DNA of 64,000 nucleotides from Halomonas sp. YLGW01. Its GTDB lineage: Bacteria > Pseudomonadota > Gammaproteobacteria > Pseudomonadales > Halomonadaceae. The notes below the pieces were generated by a model. That model was not told where the DNA came from. It saw nothing but the letters and a program-made list of their open reading frames with translations, and did no database searches. Positions 1 to 13,078 of this stretch are shown piece by piece (within the stretch, counting starts at the first letter, position 1; every line of letters begins with the position of its first letter). Both the position numbers and the translations under genes were made by a program. The stretch spans positions 1 through 64,000 of the forward strand of contig NZ_CP062005.1 in assembly GCF_014840935.1 (NCBI RefSeq). Direction: 5' to 3'.

Positions 1-1470
1 GTGTCTGTCGCTCTTTGGCAACAATGTCTGGATTACCTGCAGGACGAACTGAGCGCCCAGCAGTTCAATACCTGGATCCGTCCCTTGCAGGCGGAAGAAG
101 GCGAGTCCAACGAGCTTTGCCTGTTGGCCCCCAATCGCTTCGTGCGCGATTGGGTCAGTGATAAGTACGCCAAGCGCATCAGTGAGCTGATGCGTGAACT
201 GTCGCCGGCGAAGCCTCCCAAGGTGTCGCTGTCTGTCGGCAGTCGGCGGGCCGCGCCTGCGCCCCAGCCGCGTGAGTTGGGTAACCCCGTTTCTGCTGGC
301 CCGCGCCCGGCGCCGGCTGGGCCGGCGGTGCATACGCCCCCCCGGGGCGATTACGCCGATGAGCGCGAGATCGATCAGATGCGGGATGAGGGGGCCAGGC
401 GTCCTGCCGCTAACCCCCGTCAGGTGCAGGTCGAGGGCAGCCTCAAGCACCAGAGCGGCCTCAACCCCAACTTCACCTTCGAAACCTTCGTCGAGGGCAA
501 GTCGAACCAGTTGGCCCGTGCCGCCTCGCGGCAGGTCTCCGAGAATCCCGGGGGCGCCTATAACCCGTTGTTCCTGTATGGCGGTGTCGGCCTGGGCAAG
601 ACGCACCTGATGCATGCGGTGGGCAACCAGCTGGCCGGGCGCAGCGAGAACGCCAAGGTGGTCTATCTGCATTCCGAGCGTTTCGTGGCCGACATGGTCA
701 AGGCGCTGCAGCTCAACGCCATCAATGACTTCAAACGCTTCTACCGCAGCGTGGATGCCCTGCTGATCGACGATATCCAGTTCTTCGCCGGTAAGGAGCG
801 CTCCCAGGAAGAGTTCTTCCATACCTTCAATGCGCTGCTCGAAGGCGGTCAGCAGATGATCCTGACCTCTGACCGTTATCCTAAGGAAATCAGTGGGGTA
901 GAGGAGCGTCTCAAGTCACGCTTCGGCTGGGGACTGACGGTGGCCATCGAGCCGCCGGAGCTCGAGACTCGGGTCGCGATCCTGATGAAGAAGGCCGATC
1001 AGGCCAAGGTCGACCTGCCTCACGACGCGGCCTTCTTCATTGCCCAGAAGATTCGCTCCAATGTGCGCGAGCTCGAAGGGGCCCTCAAGAAGGTCATCGC
1101 CGATTCCCATTTCATGGGCAAGACGATTACCCAGGACTTCATCCGCGAGTCCCTGAAGGACCTGCTGGCCCTGCAAGACAAGCAGGTGGGGGTCGACAAC
1201 ATCCAGCGCACCGTCGCCGAGTACTACAAGATCAAGCTGGCCGATCTGCTCTCCAAGCGTCGCTCGCGCTCGGTGGCGCGCCCTCGTCAGGTGGCCATGG
1301 CCCTGGCCAAGGAGCTTACCAACCATAGCCTGCCGGAGATCGGCGACGCCTTCGGTGGGCGCGATCACACCACGGTGCTGCATGCCTGCCGCAAAGTGCA
1401 GGCCCTGCAGGAAGAGAACGCGGATATTCGCGAAGACTACAAGAACCTGTTGCGCCTGCTGACCAGCTGA
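1..1470 (+). CDS. dnaA: Chromosomal replication initiator DnaA
   Basis: DnaA binds DnaA boxes at oriC and melts the origin in its ATP form. The 489-residue protein has the usual four-part layout: an N-terminal DnaB/DiaA-interacting domain (about 1-85), a Pro/Ala-rich linker (about 85-150), an AAA+ domain with Walker [10 protein letters not shown] at 194-202 and Walker B LLIDDIQF at 254-261, and a C-terminal DNA-binding domain with the DnaA signature [12 protein letters not shown] near 452-463. It starts with GTG at base 1, so its promoter, and probably oriC, lie upstream of the window. dnaN follows 61 bases downstream. Length and domains are normal for gammaproteobacteria. Confidence 0.98.
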   Translation: MSVALWQQCLDYLQDELSAQQFNTWIRPLQAEEGESNELCLLAPNRFVRDWVSDKYAKRISELMRELSPAKPPKVSLSVGSRRAAPAPQPRELGNPVSAGPRPAPAGPAVHTPPRGDYADEREIDQMRDEGARRPAANPRQVQVEGSLKHQSGLNPNFTFETFVEGKSNQLARAASRQVSENPGGAYNPLFLYGGVGLGKTHLMHAVGNQLAGRSENAKVVYLHSERFVADMVKALQLNAINDFKRFYRSVDALLIDDIQFFAGKERSQEEFFHTFNALLEGGQQMILTSDRYPKEISGVEERLKSRFGWGLTVAIEPPELETRVAILMKKADQAKVDLPHDAAFFIAQKIRSNVRELEGALKKVIADSHFMGKTITQDFIRESLKDLLALQDKQVGVDNIQRTVAEYYKIKLADLLSKRRSRSVARPRQVAMALAKELTNHSLPEIGDAFGGRDHTTVLHACRKVQALQEENADIREDYKNLLRLLTS

Positions 1471-1531
1471 TGGCGGCCGACCGGTTACTCTCGCATCACG
1501 TCATCGAATTCAGGACAAGAGTGGAGCTCCC

Positions 1532-2635
1532 ATGAAATTTTCCATCTCCCGCGAAGCCCTGCTGCGCCCTCTGGCGCTGGTCGCCGGCGTGGTCGAGCGA
1601 CGCCAGACCCTGCCGGTACTGTCCAATGTGCTGATCCAGGTTCAAGACACCCAGGTAGCCCTGACCGGCACCGACCTCGAGGTCGAGCTGATCGGCCGCA
1701 CCGCCCCGAGCCAGGTTGATGAGCCGGGCTCGGCCACGGTGCCGGCACGCAAGCTGATGGATATCTGCAAGTCGCTGCCCGAGCAGTCCGAGATCCAGTT
1801 CGTGCTGGAAGACGGGCGTGCCGTGCTACGCAGCGGTCGCTCACGCTTCACGTTGTCCACCCTGCCGGTGGCCGAGTTTCCCAATATCGAGGACGGCCAG
1901 GGCAGCGTCGAGCTCAGCCTGCCGCGGGGCACCCTGAAGCACCTGATCGAGTCGACCTCCTTCGCTATGGCGCAGCAGGACGTGCGCTACTACCTGAACG
2001 GCATGCTGCTCGAGCTGCGCTCCAATCTGGTGCGCACCGTGTCGACCGACGGTCACCGCCTGGCGGTCTGCTCTCGCCCGGCCGACATCGAGGTCGAACC
2101 GGCCCAGAAGTTGATCGTGCCGCGTAAGGGGGTGCTCGAGCTGTCGCGCCTGCTCGACGACAGCGACGAACCGGTCAGTCTGACACTGGGCTCCACCCAT
2201 GTGCGCGCTCATACCGGCGAGTTCACCTTCACCTCGAAGCTGGTCGACGGCAAGTTCCCGGACTACGAGCGGGTGGTGCCGCGTAACGGTGACAAGGTGT
2301 TCATCGCCGACCGCGCCGAGTTGCGTCAGGTGCTGTCACGGACCTCGATCCTGTCCAACGAGAAGTATCGTGGCGTTCGACTGCACCTCGAGGAGGGCAA
2401 CCTGCGGGTCATGGCCAACAACCCCGAGCAGGAAGAGGCTGAAGAGAACGTGGCCATCGAGTATTCAGGGCCGGCCATGGAAATCGGCTTCAATGTCGGC
2501 TATCTGATCGATGTGTTGGGGGTGCTCGACGAGGACCGCGTGCAGATGACCCTGGCCGATCCCAACAGCAGCGCCCTGATGGAAGAACCGGGCGGCGGCG
2601 ATGCCATGTACGTGGTCATGCCGATGCGCCTCTGA
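1532..2635 (+). CDS. dnaN: DNA polymerase III sliding clamp (beta subunit)
   Basis: The beta clamp encircles DNA and tethers DNA polymerase III and other clamp-binding proteins. The 367-residue product begins MKFSISREALLRPLALVAG and ends with the family-typical YVVMPMRL. Length equals the family norm of about 366, corresponding to three repeated clamp domains. It sits between dnaA and recF in the conserved dnaA-dnaN-recF-gyrB order. No terminator is seen on either side, consistent with one operon. Confidence 0.98.
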   Translation: MKFSISREALLRPLALVAGVVERRQTLPVLSNVLIQVQDTQVALTGTDLEVELIGRTAPSQVDEPGSATVPARKLMDICKSLPEQSEIQFVLEDGRAVLRSGRSRFTLSTLPVAEFPNIEDGQGSVELSLPRGTLKHLIESTSFAMAQQDVRYYLNGMLLELRSNLVRTVSTDGHRLAVCSRPADIEVEPAQKLIVPRKGVLELSRLLDDSDEPVSLTLGSTHVRAHTGEFTFTSKLVDGKFPDYERVVPRNGDKVFIADRAELRQVLSRTSILSNEKYRGVRLHLEEGNLRVMANNPEQEEAEENVAIEYSGPAMEIGFNVGYLIDVLGVLDEDRVQMTLADPNSSALMEEPGGGDAMYVVMPMRL

Positions 2636-2696
2636 TTTCATCCCTCCCTGCACCACGGATGATGCCCGGTTCACCGGGCATCCCGGGAAGCGTGTC

Positions 2697-3806
2697 ATGA
2701 CCCTCGATCGTCTCGCCTTCATGGGGTTGCGTAACCTCTCCCGCCTGGAAATGACGCCCCGGCCGGGGATCAACGTCATCGTCGGAGCCAATGGCAGCGG
2801 CAAGACCAGTCTCCTCGAGGGGATCCATATCCTTGGTATGGGGCGCTCCTTCCGCACCCAGCAGCTCAAGCACGCCATCGATCATGACCAGCAGGCGATG
2901 ACCCTCCATGGGCGTCTGGTCGGCGACCCGTCGGTGCCGCTAGGCATTCGCCGGCGTCGCGACCAAGCCGAGCTAGAAATGCGCATGGCCGGCGAGCGGG
3001 TAGCTCGGGTCTCCCAGCTGGTCGAGGCGCTCCCCCTTCAGCTGATCAATCCCGATGCCTTCCGGTTACTGGAAGGGGCGCCTTCCGCACGTCGCGAGTT
3101 TCTCGACTGGGGCGTGTTTCACGTGGAACACGAGTTCCTCGAGGCCTGGCGCCGCGTGCGGCGGGCTCTGAAACATCGGAATGCGCTTCTCAGGCGTGAT
3201 AGAATGGATGGTCGTTCACTGGACGTCTGGGACCACGAGCTGGCGCAATGGAGCGAGCGTCTGGACGCGCTGCGGCACGCCTATATGGATGCCTTTCTGC
3301 CGGTGTTCGAGGACACGCTCGACGAGCTGCTTCCGCTGCCTGGCCTGAGCCTGCGCTACTCGCGAGGCTGGGATCGGCAGCGCAGCCTCGCGGAGGTGCT
3401 GCGCCAGGGACGGGACACCGATAGCCAGATGGGCTTCACCCAGCAGGGTCCGCAGCGAGCCGATCTGAAGCTTCGCGTGCAGCGACGTCCGGCGGTCGAG
3501 GTGCTGTCTCGCGGCCAGCAGAAGCTGGTGGTCAGCGCACTCAAGCTGGCTCAGGGGCGGTTGCTGGAGATGGCCACGGGGCGGACCTGCATCTACCTGA
3601 TCGATGATCTGCCTGCCGAACTCGATGCGGCTCACCGTCAGGTGTTCTGCCGCTGGTTGGAGCGCATGGAGTGCCAGGTGTTCATCACCACTGTCGATCC
3701 CGAGGTTCTCGCTGGGGGCTGGCAGTCGACAACGCCAGTGGCAATGTTTCACGTGGAACATGGCCGGCTGGCGGCATACGGAATGAAAGACTTCACGACG
3801 GAGTAG
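2697..3806 (+). CDS. recF: DNA replication and repair protein RecF
   Basis: RecF is an SMC/ABC-like ATPase that helps load RecA at gaps through RecFOR. The frame is open from further upstream, but ATG 2697 gives the family start MTLDRLAFMGLRNLSRLEM and a 369-residue protein of normal length. Walker A GANGSGKT is at residues 30-37, and the C-terminal ABC signature region reads LSRGQQKLVVSALKLAQ. Unusually, two parS-like 16-mers lie inside the gene (3115-3130 and 3745-3760), each encoding FHVEH. gyrB starts 3 bases after the stop. Confidence 0.97.
   Translation: MTLDRLAFMGLRNLSRLEMTPRPGINVIVGANGSGKTSLLEGIHILGMGRSFRTQQLKHAIDHDQQAMTLHGRLVGDPSVPLGIRRRRDQAELEMRMAGERVARVSQLVEALPLQLINPDAFRLLEGAPSARREFLDWGVFHVEHEFLEAWRRVRRALKHRNALLRRDRMDGRSLDVWDHELAQWSERLDALRHAYMDAFLPVFEDTLDELLPLPGLSLRYSRGWDRQRSLAEVLRQGRDTDSQMGFTQQGPQRADLKLRVQRRPAVEVLSRGQQKLVVSALKLAQGRLLEMATGRTCIYLIDDLPAELDAAHRQVFCRWLERMECQVFITTVDPEVLAGGWQSTTPVAMFHVEHGRLAAYGMKDFTTE
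3115..3130. other. parS-like ParB binding site 1 (inside recF)
   Basis: The sequence TGTTTCACGTGGAACA matches the conserved parS consensus TGTTNCACGTGAAACA at all but one position. It lies within recF, where it is translated as part of VFHVEHE. parS sites nucleate ParB and SMC loading for chromosome segregation and cluster close to oriC. The call rests on motif match plus the clustering of five such sites within 4 kb. Confidence 0.85.
3745..3760. other. parS-like ParB binding site 2 (inside 3' end of recF)
   Basis: A second identical 16-mer, TGTTTCACGTGGAACA, near the recF 3' end encodes FHVEH. It lies 630 bases from site 1 and has the same single departure from the parS consensus. Exact recurrence in a GC-rich gene is unlikely by chance. 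Confidence 0.85.
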
Positions 3807-6230
<2,424 letters not shown>

Positions 6231-6262
6231 TGTCCAGTGAGCGCCATGTTTTATGTGAAGCG

Positions 6263-6278
6263 TGTTCCACGTGAAACA
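6263..6278. other. parS-like ParB binding site 3 (after gyrB)
   Basis: TGTTCCACGTGAAACA fits the parS consensus TGTTNCACGTGAAACA at every position. It is intergenic, between gyrB and gmhB. It lies inside a larger inverted repeat: gcgccatgttt at 6241-6251 pairs with aaacatggcgc at 6274-6284. A poorer half-copy of the motif (6247-6262) sits in the left arm. Confidence 0.88.
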
Positions 6279-6300
6279 TGGCGCGACTTCCTATCTCTAC

Positions 6301-6337
6301 AACGACCGAGGCCGGCATTCGCCGGCCTCGTGTCGTT
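6301..6337. terminator. Hairpin between convergent gyrB and gmhB
   Basis: GAGGCCGGC (6308-6316) pairs with GCCGGCCTC (6321-6329) around a 4-base loop. The stem is extended by aacgac/gtcgtt across a small bulge. It lies between the 3' ends of gyrB (+) and gmhB (-). The U-tract is poor on both strands, so it may need help from Rho or act mainly as an mRNA 3' end. Confidence 0.6.
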
Positions 6338-6357
6338 GGGGGGCCGAACTAACGGCC

Positions 6358-6996
6358 TCATGAAGCCTTGGGCTGGTCCTCGGTCGCGCCCAATGCAGAA
6401 GCGCCAGGCGCCACGTCGTCGCGTCGAGAATCGTCAACGGCGACACTGTCCTCGATCAGCCAGGTCACGAACGCGGACAGGTCGTCGAACACCCTGGCCT
6501 GCGCCAGTCCCTCCCCCTTAGCCTCGGTTTCTCGGCCCTTGCCCGTGCGGACCAGGGCGCTGCGACAGCCAATGGCTTCGCCTGCCTGCAGGTCGCGCAG
6601 ACTATCTCCCACCATCCAGCCCCGCTCTAGGCCGGCCAGTCCCAGCCGGTCGCGGATCGTTGCCAGCAGCCCCGATCGGGGCTTGCGGCACTCACAGTCA
6701 TCATCTGGGCCATGGGGGCAGTAGACGATCTGCTCGATCTTGCCACCGGCCGCTTCTACCAGGGCCACGAGGTGTGCATGAATCTCGTCCACCACGGTGT
6801 CATCGAAATAGCCCCGAGCGATGCCAGACTGGTTGGTGGCCACGGCCACGGTCCAGCCGTCGCGAGACAGGCGCGCGATGGCATCGATGGCGCTGGGGTA
6901 GGGGGTCCACTCGTCGAGAGACTTTATGTAGTGATCGGAGTCCTGGTTGATGACGCCATCTCGATCGAGGATCACCAGTTTGGGAGCAATGGGCAT
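6358..6996 (-). CDS. gmhB: D-glycero-beta-D-manno-heptose-1,7-bisphosphate 7-phosphatase
   Basis: GmhB removes the 7-phosphate from heptose 1,7-bisphosphate in ADP-heptose synthesis for the lipopolysaccharide core. It is a HAD phosphatase. The N terminus LVILDRDGVINQDSDHYIKS carries the nucleophile DxD motif. The zinc-loop cysteines are in YCPHGPDDDCECRKPR, and GWMVGDSLRDLQAG is the acidic HAD motif. At 212 residues it is slightly longer than the usual 180-190 because of a polar tail after about residue 185. It stands alone, near glyS rather than with hldE/hldD, which lie 3-12 kb away. Confidence 0.93.
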   Translation of the reverse strand: MPIAPKLVILDRDGVINQDSDHYIKSLDEWTPYPSAIDAIARLSRDGWTVAVATNQSGIARGYFDDTVVDEIHAHLVALVEAAGGKIEQIVYCPHGPDDDCECRKPRSGLLATIRDRLGLAGLERGWMVGDSLRDLQAGEAIGCRSALVRTGKGRETEAKGEGLAQARVFDDLSAFVTWLIEDSVAVDDSRRDDVAPGASALGATEDQPKAS

Positions 6997-7040
6997 GAGG
7001 GGATCTCAGTAGGGAGTCGCAAGGTTTTAGTGTAGGCGGG

Positions 7041-7056
7041 TGTTTCACATGGAACA
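7041..7056. other. parS-like ParB binding site 4 (upstream of gmhB)
   Basis: TGTTTCACATGGAACA differs from the parS consensus at two positions (CACATG centre; G for A). It is in the gmhB upstream region, 56 bases from site 5, and may overlap the gmhB promoter. Confidence 0.72.
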
Positions 7057-7096
7057 AACGTGAGGCCGAGGGAAGGCATTGTCGGCAAATTGTGAG

Positions 7097-7112
7097 TGTT
7101 TCACATGAAACA
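7097..7112. other. parS-like ParB binding site 5 (between glyS and gmhB)
   Basis: TGTTTCACATGAAACA differs from the parS consensus only in the CACATG centre. It is intergenic, 22 bases from the glyS terminator. It is the outermost of the five copies seen. Confidence 0.75.
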
Positions 7113-7133
7113 TCCGGCTCAGGTGCAGCGGAA

Positions 7134-7161
7134 CAAAAAAAGGGCCCGCCTGGCGGGCCCT
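7134..7161 (-). terminator. Rho-independent terminator of glyQ-glyS
   Basis: Read on the minus strand, AGGGCCCGCC and GGCGGGCCCT form a very GC-rich hairpin with a minimal loop. A run of seven T follows. It sits about 45 bases after the glyS stop, which makes it a strong intrinsic terminator. Confidence 0.9.
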
Positions 7162-7204
7162 CTCTGTGGCGAGCGTCGACGCGGGGCGCCGCCCCATCGC
7201 CCGG

Positions 7205-9271
7205 TTACTGCTGAAGTTCGGCGATATCGGCCACGCCCAGGAACAGGGCCTGGAGATTGGCCAGCAGGGCCAGGCGGTTGCGGCGGACGCCATCGTCCTC
7301 GGCCATCACCATGACCTCATCGAAGAAGCGATCGACGGGCTCACGCAGGCTGGACAGGGCATCCAGCGCCTCGCTGTAGCGGGCCTCGGCGAACAGCGGC
7401 GTCACGGCGACTCGGCGCGCTTCCAGTACCTCGGCCAGGGCATGCTCCGCGGCTTCCGCAAGCAGATTGGTATCGACATGAGTCGACCCGTCGTGCTCCT
7501 GCTTGGCCAGGATGTTGGCCACGCGCTTGTTGGCGGCGGCCAGGGCGGCGGCTTCCTCCCGCTGGCTGAAGGCATGCACGGCCTGTACACGGCGAGCGAA
7601 GTCCAGCGGCTTGGTCACGGGGCGGGCACGCACGGCGAGGTAGACCTCGACGGCGATGCCCTCGTCCTGGGTCCAGGCCCGGAAGCGGTCGAGCATGTAG
7701 TCGAGGACATCATCGACCAGTCCCTCGGCCTTGGGCAGATCCTGATGCTGTGCCGCGGCCAGCTCGAGCAGCTCGCGCAGATCCAGGTCCAGCTCGCCCT
7801 TGATCAGGATGTTCAGCACGCCGATAGCGGCACGGCGCAGGGCGAAGGGGTCCTTGGCGCCGGTGGGGCGTGCGCCGATGCCGAAGATGCCGGTCAGGGT
7901 GTCGAGGCGATCCGCCAGGGCCAGTGCCTGGCCGGTGCGGGTCTGCGGGATGACATCGCTGGCGAAGCGCGGCAGGTATTGCTCGTACAGGGCCTGAGCC
8001 ACGTCCTCGGCCTCACCGTCCTGGCGGGCGTAGTAGCAGCCCATGATGCCCTGCAGCTCGGGGAACTCCAGCACCATCTCGGTGACCAGGTCACACTTGG
8101 CAAGCTGGGTGGCGCGCTCGGCATGACCGGCATCGCCGCCTATCTGCTCGGCGATGAAGCGGGCTACCGGTACGCTGCGCGCGGCCTTGTCGGCCAGGGT
8201 GCCCAGCTGCTGCTGGAAGACCACGCTGGCAAGCCCCTCGCGGCGGTCGGCCAGCGCCGTCTTGCGGTCGATGTCATAGAAGAAGGCCGCATCGGCGAGA
8301 CGCGGACGGATCACCTTCTCGTTGCCCTCGATCACCTGCTGCGGATCACGGCTTTCGATGTTGGCGATGGTGATGAACAGCGGCTTGAGCCGGCCATTGG
8401 CATCGAGCAGGTGGAAGTACTTCTGGTTGGCCTTCATCGAGGAAATCAGGCACTCCGGCGGCACTTCCAGGAAACGTTCGTCGAAGCTGCCGGTGAGGGC
8501 CACCGGCCATTCCACCAAGCCACTGACTTCGACCAGCAGATCCTCGTCGATCACCGCCTCGGCGTCCTGACACTCGGCCTCGGCGAGTACCTGTTCGCGG
8601 ATGCGTTCGCGACGACGGTCGCGGTCGGCGAGCACATAGGCCTCTTCCAGGGCGCCTAGATAGTCATCGGCATGGGCCAGCGCAATCGCCTCGGGGGCGT
8701 GGAAGCGGTGGCCATAGGTGGTGCGGCCGGCCGCGAGCCCCAGGACCTCGGCCTCGACGATCTCGTTGCCATAGAGCATCACCAGCCAGTGCACCGGACG
8801 CGAGAACTCGATGCGCGAGCTGCCCCAGCGCATGTTCTTGGGCACCGGCAGGCCGGCGATGGCCTTGGCGACGATCGCCGGCAGCAGTGCGGTGACGGCT
8901 TCGCCCTGCTGCTGTTCGCGATAGCCAAGCCAGGTGCCCTTGGGGGTCTCGAGATGGATCAGGTCATCGACGCTGACGCCGCAGGAGCGGGCGAAGCCTT
9001 CGGCGGCCTTGGTGGCCACGCCGTCCTTGAAGGCGGCGGCCAGCGCCGGGCCGCGGCGCTCGACCTCGCGGTCGGGTTGCTTGTCGGCCAGGGCCTCGAT
9101 CTGGACGGCGAGCCGGCGGGGCGTGCCATAGGCACGTACCTCGGCGAAGGGCACCTCTGCCTCGGTGAGGCCCTGACGCAGGCTCTTGGCCAGGGCGTCC
9201 GAGAGGCTGTCGATGGCACTCGGCGGCAGTTCTTCAACGCCGAGTTCGATCAGAAAGGTATCGGTGGCCAT
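7205..9271 (-). CDS. glyS: Glycine--tRNA ligase beta subunit
   Basis: This is the beta chain of the heterotetrameric bacterial glycyl-tRNA synthetase, which binds tRNA-Gly and is needed for charging. The 688-residue protein matches the family length. The N terminus FLIELGVEELPPSAIDSLS is typical, as are FSRPVHWLVMLYG and ECLISSMKANQKYF. The C-terminal part (about 570-688) is the DALR-type anticodon-binding region. It starts 3 bases after the glyQ stop, so the two are cotranscribed. Terminator at 7134-7161. Confidence 0.97.
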   Translation of the reverse strand: MATDTFLIELGVEELPPSAIDSLSDALAKSLRQGLTEAEVPFAEVRAYGTPRRLAVQIEALADKQPDREVERRGPALAAAFKDGVATKAAEGFARSCGVSVDDLIHLETPKGTWLGYREQQQGEAVTALLPAIVAKAIAGLPVPKNMRWGSSRIEFSRPVHWLVMLYGNEIVEAEVLGLAAGRTTYGHRFHAPEAIALAHADDYLGALEEAYVLADRDRRRERIREQVLAEAECQDAEAVIDEDLLVEVSGLVEWPVALTGSFDERFLEVPPECLISSMKANQKYFHLLDANGRLKPLFITIANIESRDPQQVIEGNEKVIRPRLADAAFFYDIDRKTALADRREGLASVVFQQQLGTLADKAARSVPVARFIAEQIGGDAGHAERATQLAKCDLVTEMVLEFPELQGIMGCYYARQDGEAEDVAQALYEQYLPRFASDVIPQTRTGQALALADRLDTLTGIFGIGARPTGAKDPFALRRAAIGVLNILIKGELDLDLRELLELAAAQHQDLPKAEGLVDDVLDYMLDRFRAWTQDEGIAVEVYLAVRARPVTKPLDFARRVQAVHAFSQREEAAALAAANKRVANILAKQEHDGSTHVDTNLLAEAAEHALAEVLEARRVAVTPLFAEARYSEALDALSSLREPVDRFFDEVMVMAEDDGVRRNRLALLANLQALFLGVADIAELQQ

Positions 9272-9274
9272 GGC

Positions 9275-10222
<948 letters not shown>

Positions 10223-10340
10223 TGGTGAAGCACCGTTGGCCCATGAATTCAAGAACCGCCAAGTATACAATCAGAGGTTAATCGGATATAGGCGCGCGGA
10301 CGGATTGAGCCGGGTGCCGGGACATGATGAGGAATCAACG

Positions 10341-11297
10341 ATGATCGTAGTCACAGGCGGTGCCGGCTTTATCGGCGCCAATCTGGTCAAGGCGCTGAAT
10401 GCTCGCGGCCGCGACGACGTGCTGGTGGTGGATGATCTCTCCGACGGCACCAAGTTCGTCAACCTGGCCGACTGCACCCTGGGGGATTACCTCGACAAGG
10501 ATGACTTCCTGATGCGTGTCGAGGCCTCCCTGCGCGGCGACGATGCCGGCCTGCCGGAGATCGAGGCGATCTTCCACGAAGGCGCCTGCTCCGACACCAC
10601 CGAGTGGGACGGCCGCTTCATGATGGAGAACAACTTCGAATACTCGAAGGTGCTGCTCCACTTCTGCCAGGCCAAGGGCATCCCCTTCCTGTATGCCTCG
10701 TCGGCGGCGACCTACGGCGGCAGCGAGGTGTTCGTCGAGGCCCCGGAGCACGAGAAGCCGCTCAACGTCTACGGCTACTCCAAGCTGCTGTTCGATCAGT
10801 ACGTGCGGGCGCGCTGGAACACCTTCACCAGCCAGGTGGTGGGGTTTCGCTACTTCAACGTCTACGGGCCCCGTGAACAGCACAAGGGCAAGATGGCGAG
10901 CGTCGCCTACCATCACCACACCCAGGTCCAGGCCGGCCAGAATCCCAAGCTGTTCGGCGCCTGGGATGGCTATGAGGCCGGCATGCAGAGCCGCGATTTC
11001 GTCTATGTCGGCGACGTGGTGGACGTCAACCTGTGGTTCCTCGACCATCCGGAATGCTCGGGCATCTTCAACCTGGGCACCGGCCGGGCCGAGCCGTTCA
11101 AGGCTATCGCCGACACCGCGATCGACTACTACGGCAAGGGTCAGATCGACTTCATCGACTTCCCCGACGAGCTCAAGGGCCGCTACCAGAGCTATACCCG
11201 CGCCGACATCACGCGCCTGCGCGAGGCCGGCTACACGGCCGAATTCAAGACCGTCGCCGAGGGCGTGCGCGAGTACCTGGAGTGGCTGAATGGCTGA
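10341..11297 (+). CDS. hldD: ADP-L-glycero-D-manno-heptose 6-epimerase
   Basis: HldD (RfaD) converts ADP-D-glycero-manno-heptose to the L-glycero form, the donor for inner-core heptoses. It is a 318-residue short-chain dehydrogenase/epimerase with an NADP-binding [15 protein letters not shown] at the N terminus, the substrate-contact segment [14 protein letters not shown], and the catalytic YxxxK in [16 protein letters not shown] 10341 is preceded by gaggaa. Upstream in-frame codons antisense to glyQ were excluded. Its last 8 bases overlap waaF, indicating translational coupling. Confidence 0.97.
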   Translation: MIVVTGGAGFIGANLVKALNARGRDDVLVVDDLSDGTKFVNLADCTLGDYLDKDDFLMRVEASLRGDDAGLPEIEAIFHEGACSDTTEWDGRFMMENNFEYSKVLLHFCQAKGIPFLYASSAATYGGSEVFVEAPEHEKPLNVYGYSKLLFDQYVRARWNTFTSQVVGFRYFNVYGPREQHKGKMASVAYHHHTQVQAGQNPKLFGAWDGYEAGMQSRDFVYVGDVVDVNLWFLDHPECSGIFNLGTGRAEPFKAIADTAIDYYGKGQIDFIDFPDELKGRYQSYTRADITRLREAGYTAEFKTVAEGVREYLEWLNG

Positions 11298-12330
11298 AGC
11301 CGGCGAGCGGATCCTGGTGGTGGGCCCCTCCTGGGTCGGAGACATGGTGATGGCTCAGAGCCTGCTGATGACGCTCAAGGCGCGCCACCCCGGCTGCACC
11401 CTGGGGGTGGTTGCCCCCGGCTGGTCGTTGCCGATCCTCGAGCGCATGGCCGAGGTCGACGAGGCGCTGGCTCTTGAAGTCGGCCACGGCGAGTTCGGCC
11501 TCGCCGCCCGCCGCGAGCTGGCGGGCCGGCTCAAGGGTCGCTTCGATCGTGCCATCGTGCTGCCACGGTCCTGGAAATCGGCGATGGTGCCCTTCCTGGC
11601 CCGCATTCCTCAGCGCCTTGGCTTCACCGGCGAGCAGCGGCTGTGGCTGCTCAACGAGCGGCGTCGCCTGGACAAGACGGTGCTCGATCAGACCGTCAAG
11701 CGCTTCGTGTCCCTGGGGCTGTCCGAGGACGATGCGGCCAGCGGCGAGTTCGCCATTCCGCGCCCGCGCCTGGCGGTGGACACGGATAACCTGGTGGAAC
11801 TCAGGCTCACTCACCAGCTGTCCTCGCGCCCGGCCATCGGCATGATGCCGGGGGCCGAGTACGGCCCCGCCAAGCAGTGGCCCCTCGAGCACTTTCATGC
11901 ACTGGCGGCGAAGCTGGTCGCCGAGGGCTACGAGATCCGGGTGTTGGGTGGGCCGAAGGACGCCCCCGCCGGGGAGGAGATCTGCGCGGGGTTGTCCCAC
12001 GCTCATAACCTGTGCGGACGCACGCGCCTTGCCGATGCCGTGGACTTGCTCGCCGACTGCGAGCAGGTGGTGACCAACGACTCGGGGCTGATGCATGTGG
12101 CTGCCGCCGTCGGCACCCGGGTGCATGCCATCTACGGCTCCTCGACGCCCGCGTACACGCCGCCGCTGACCGACAACGCCCGGATTCACTACTTGGCGCT
12201 GTCCTGCTCGCCGTGCTTTGCCCGCGAGTGTCCGCTGGGCCACACCAACTGCCTGAAGGACATCTCCCCCGAGCGGCTGTTGGCGGCCATCCTGACGGCA
12301 TCGCCCAGGGTGCTCACCCCTGCCGGTTGA
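11290..12330 (+). CDS. waaF: ADP-heptose:LPS heptosyltransferase II
   Basis: WaaF adds the second heptose to the inner core. The 346-residue GT9 protein has the WaaF-type N terminus [18 protein letters not shown]. The C-terminal domain carries [27 protein letters not shown], and the end [22 protein letters not shown] is WaaF-specific. It overlaps hldD by 8 bases, and its 3' end overlaps the convergent glycosyltransferase gene by 17 bases. Confidence 0.95.
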   Translation: MAEAGERILVVGPSWVGDMVMAQSLLMTLKARHPGCTLGVVAPGWSLPILERMAEVDEALALEVGHGEFGLAARRELAGRLKGRFDRAIVLPRSWKSAMVPFLARIPQRLGFTGEQRLWLLNERRRLDKTVLDQTVKRFVSLGLSEDDAASGEFAIPRPRLAVDTDNLVELRLTHQLSSRPAIGMMPGAEYGPAKQWPLEHFHALAAKLVAEGYEIRVLGGPKDAPAGEEICAGLSHAHNLCGRTRLADAVDLLADCEQVVTNDSGLMHVAAAVGTRVHAIYGSSTPAYTPPLTDNARIHYLALSCSPCFARECPLGHTNCLKDISPERLLAAILTASPRVLTPAG

Positions 12331-13078
12331 TGCGCTCGTTCTCGTAGAGTTCGTTGAGCTTGGCGTACTTCATGTAGGCACGAAAGGCGGTGGTCATCGC
12401 GACGGTCATGCCGTCGCTGCCCTGGAAGATGCCTCCCTTGAGGATCAGTTTGCGCAGGGTGGCGGTCAGGGCATGCAGCGCCGGTGCCCAGGGGGAGGCC
12501 TTGACGCCGCGATCCTTCATGGCCCAAGCGTCCCGAGAGGAGAGCTGGTTGATGCGCTCGATCCAGTGCTTGAGGTCATGATAGGTGAAGTGATGCAGGT
12601 GGGCGCCGGTCTGCTCGATGCGTGGCGCCTTGACGGCGGCATGGCCCTTCTTCGGCTCGTAGCCCGACCGGGTCCGGTTGTAGAGCCGGGTGACCGAGTC
12701 AGGATAGAAGCCTGCGGCGCGGATCCAGTGGTGGCCGACATAGTTCTTGCGCCGGAAGGCATAGCCGACGTCAGGGTCCTCGAGCGACAGCGACTGGATC
12801 TTGGTCACGGCATCGTCGTCGAGCCGCTCATCGGCATCGAGGGCCAGGATCCAGTCGTGGCTGGCCGAGGGCACGCCGAAGGCCTTCTGTGGTCCATCAC
12901 CCAGGTAGGCCTGCTCGATCACCCGAGCGCCCTCGGCCTCGGCGATCCTGACGGTGCCATCCTGGCTTAGCGAGTCCACCACGATGACCTCGTCGCAGAC
13001 CCGAAACAGTGAACGGATACAGTCGGCGATCAATTGTTCTTCATTGAGAGTGATGACCACTCCGGTGATTGGCATCAT
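12314..13078 (-). CDS. Family 2 glycosyltransferase, LPS core (WaaE/KdtX-like)
   Basis: A 254-residue GT-A fold glycosyltransferase. It opens MMPITGVVITLNEEQLIADC, with DEVIVVDSLSQDGT and the metal-binding ILALDADERL. This architecture is that of WaaE/KdtX enzymes, which add a hexose to the first heptose of the core; the acceptor here is inferred from family and neighbours. Either of two consecutive ATGs (13078 or 13075) could start it, preceded by aagaga. A longer upstream frame is low-complexity and was excluded. It is convergent with waaF and divergent from the next gene. Confidence 0.85.
   Translation of the reverse strand: MMPITGVVITLNEEQLIADCIRSLFRVCDEVIVVDSLSQDGTVRIAEAEGARVIEQAYLGDGPQKAFGVPSASHDWILALDADERLDDDAVTKIQSLSLEDPDVGYAFRRKNYVGHHWIRAAGFYPDSVTRLYNRTRSGYEPKKGHAAVKAPRIEQTGAHLHHFTYHDLKHWIERINQLSSRDAWAMKDRGVKASPWAPALHALTATLRKLILKGGIFQGSDGMTVAMTTAFRAYMKYAKLNELYENERINRQG

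Noticed and set aside
1-60. oriC inside the window
   Set aside because: No cluster of TTATCCACA-type DnaA boxes was seen between or after the replication genes, so the origin is likely upstream of base 1.
7166-8659. 497-codon plus-strand frame antisense to glyS
   Set aside because: glyS is a full-length family member on the other strand; this frame has no recognisable features.
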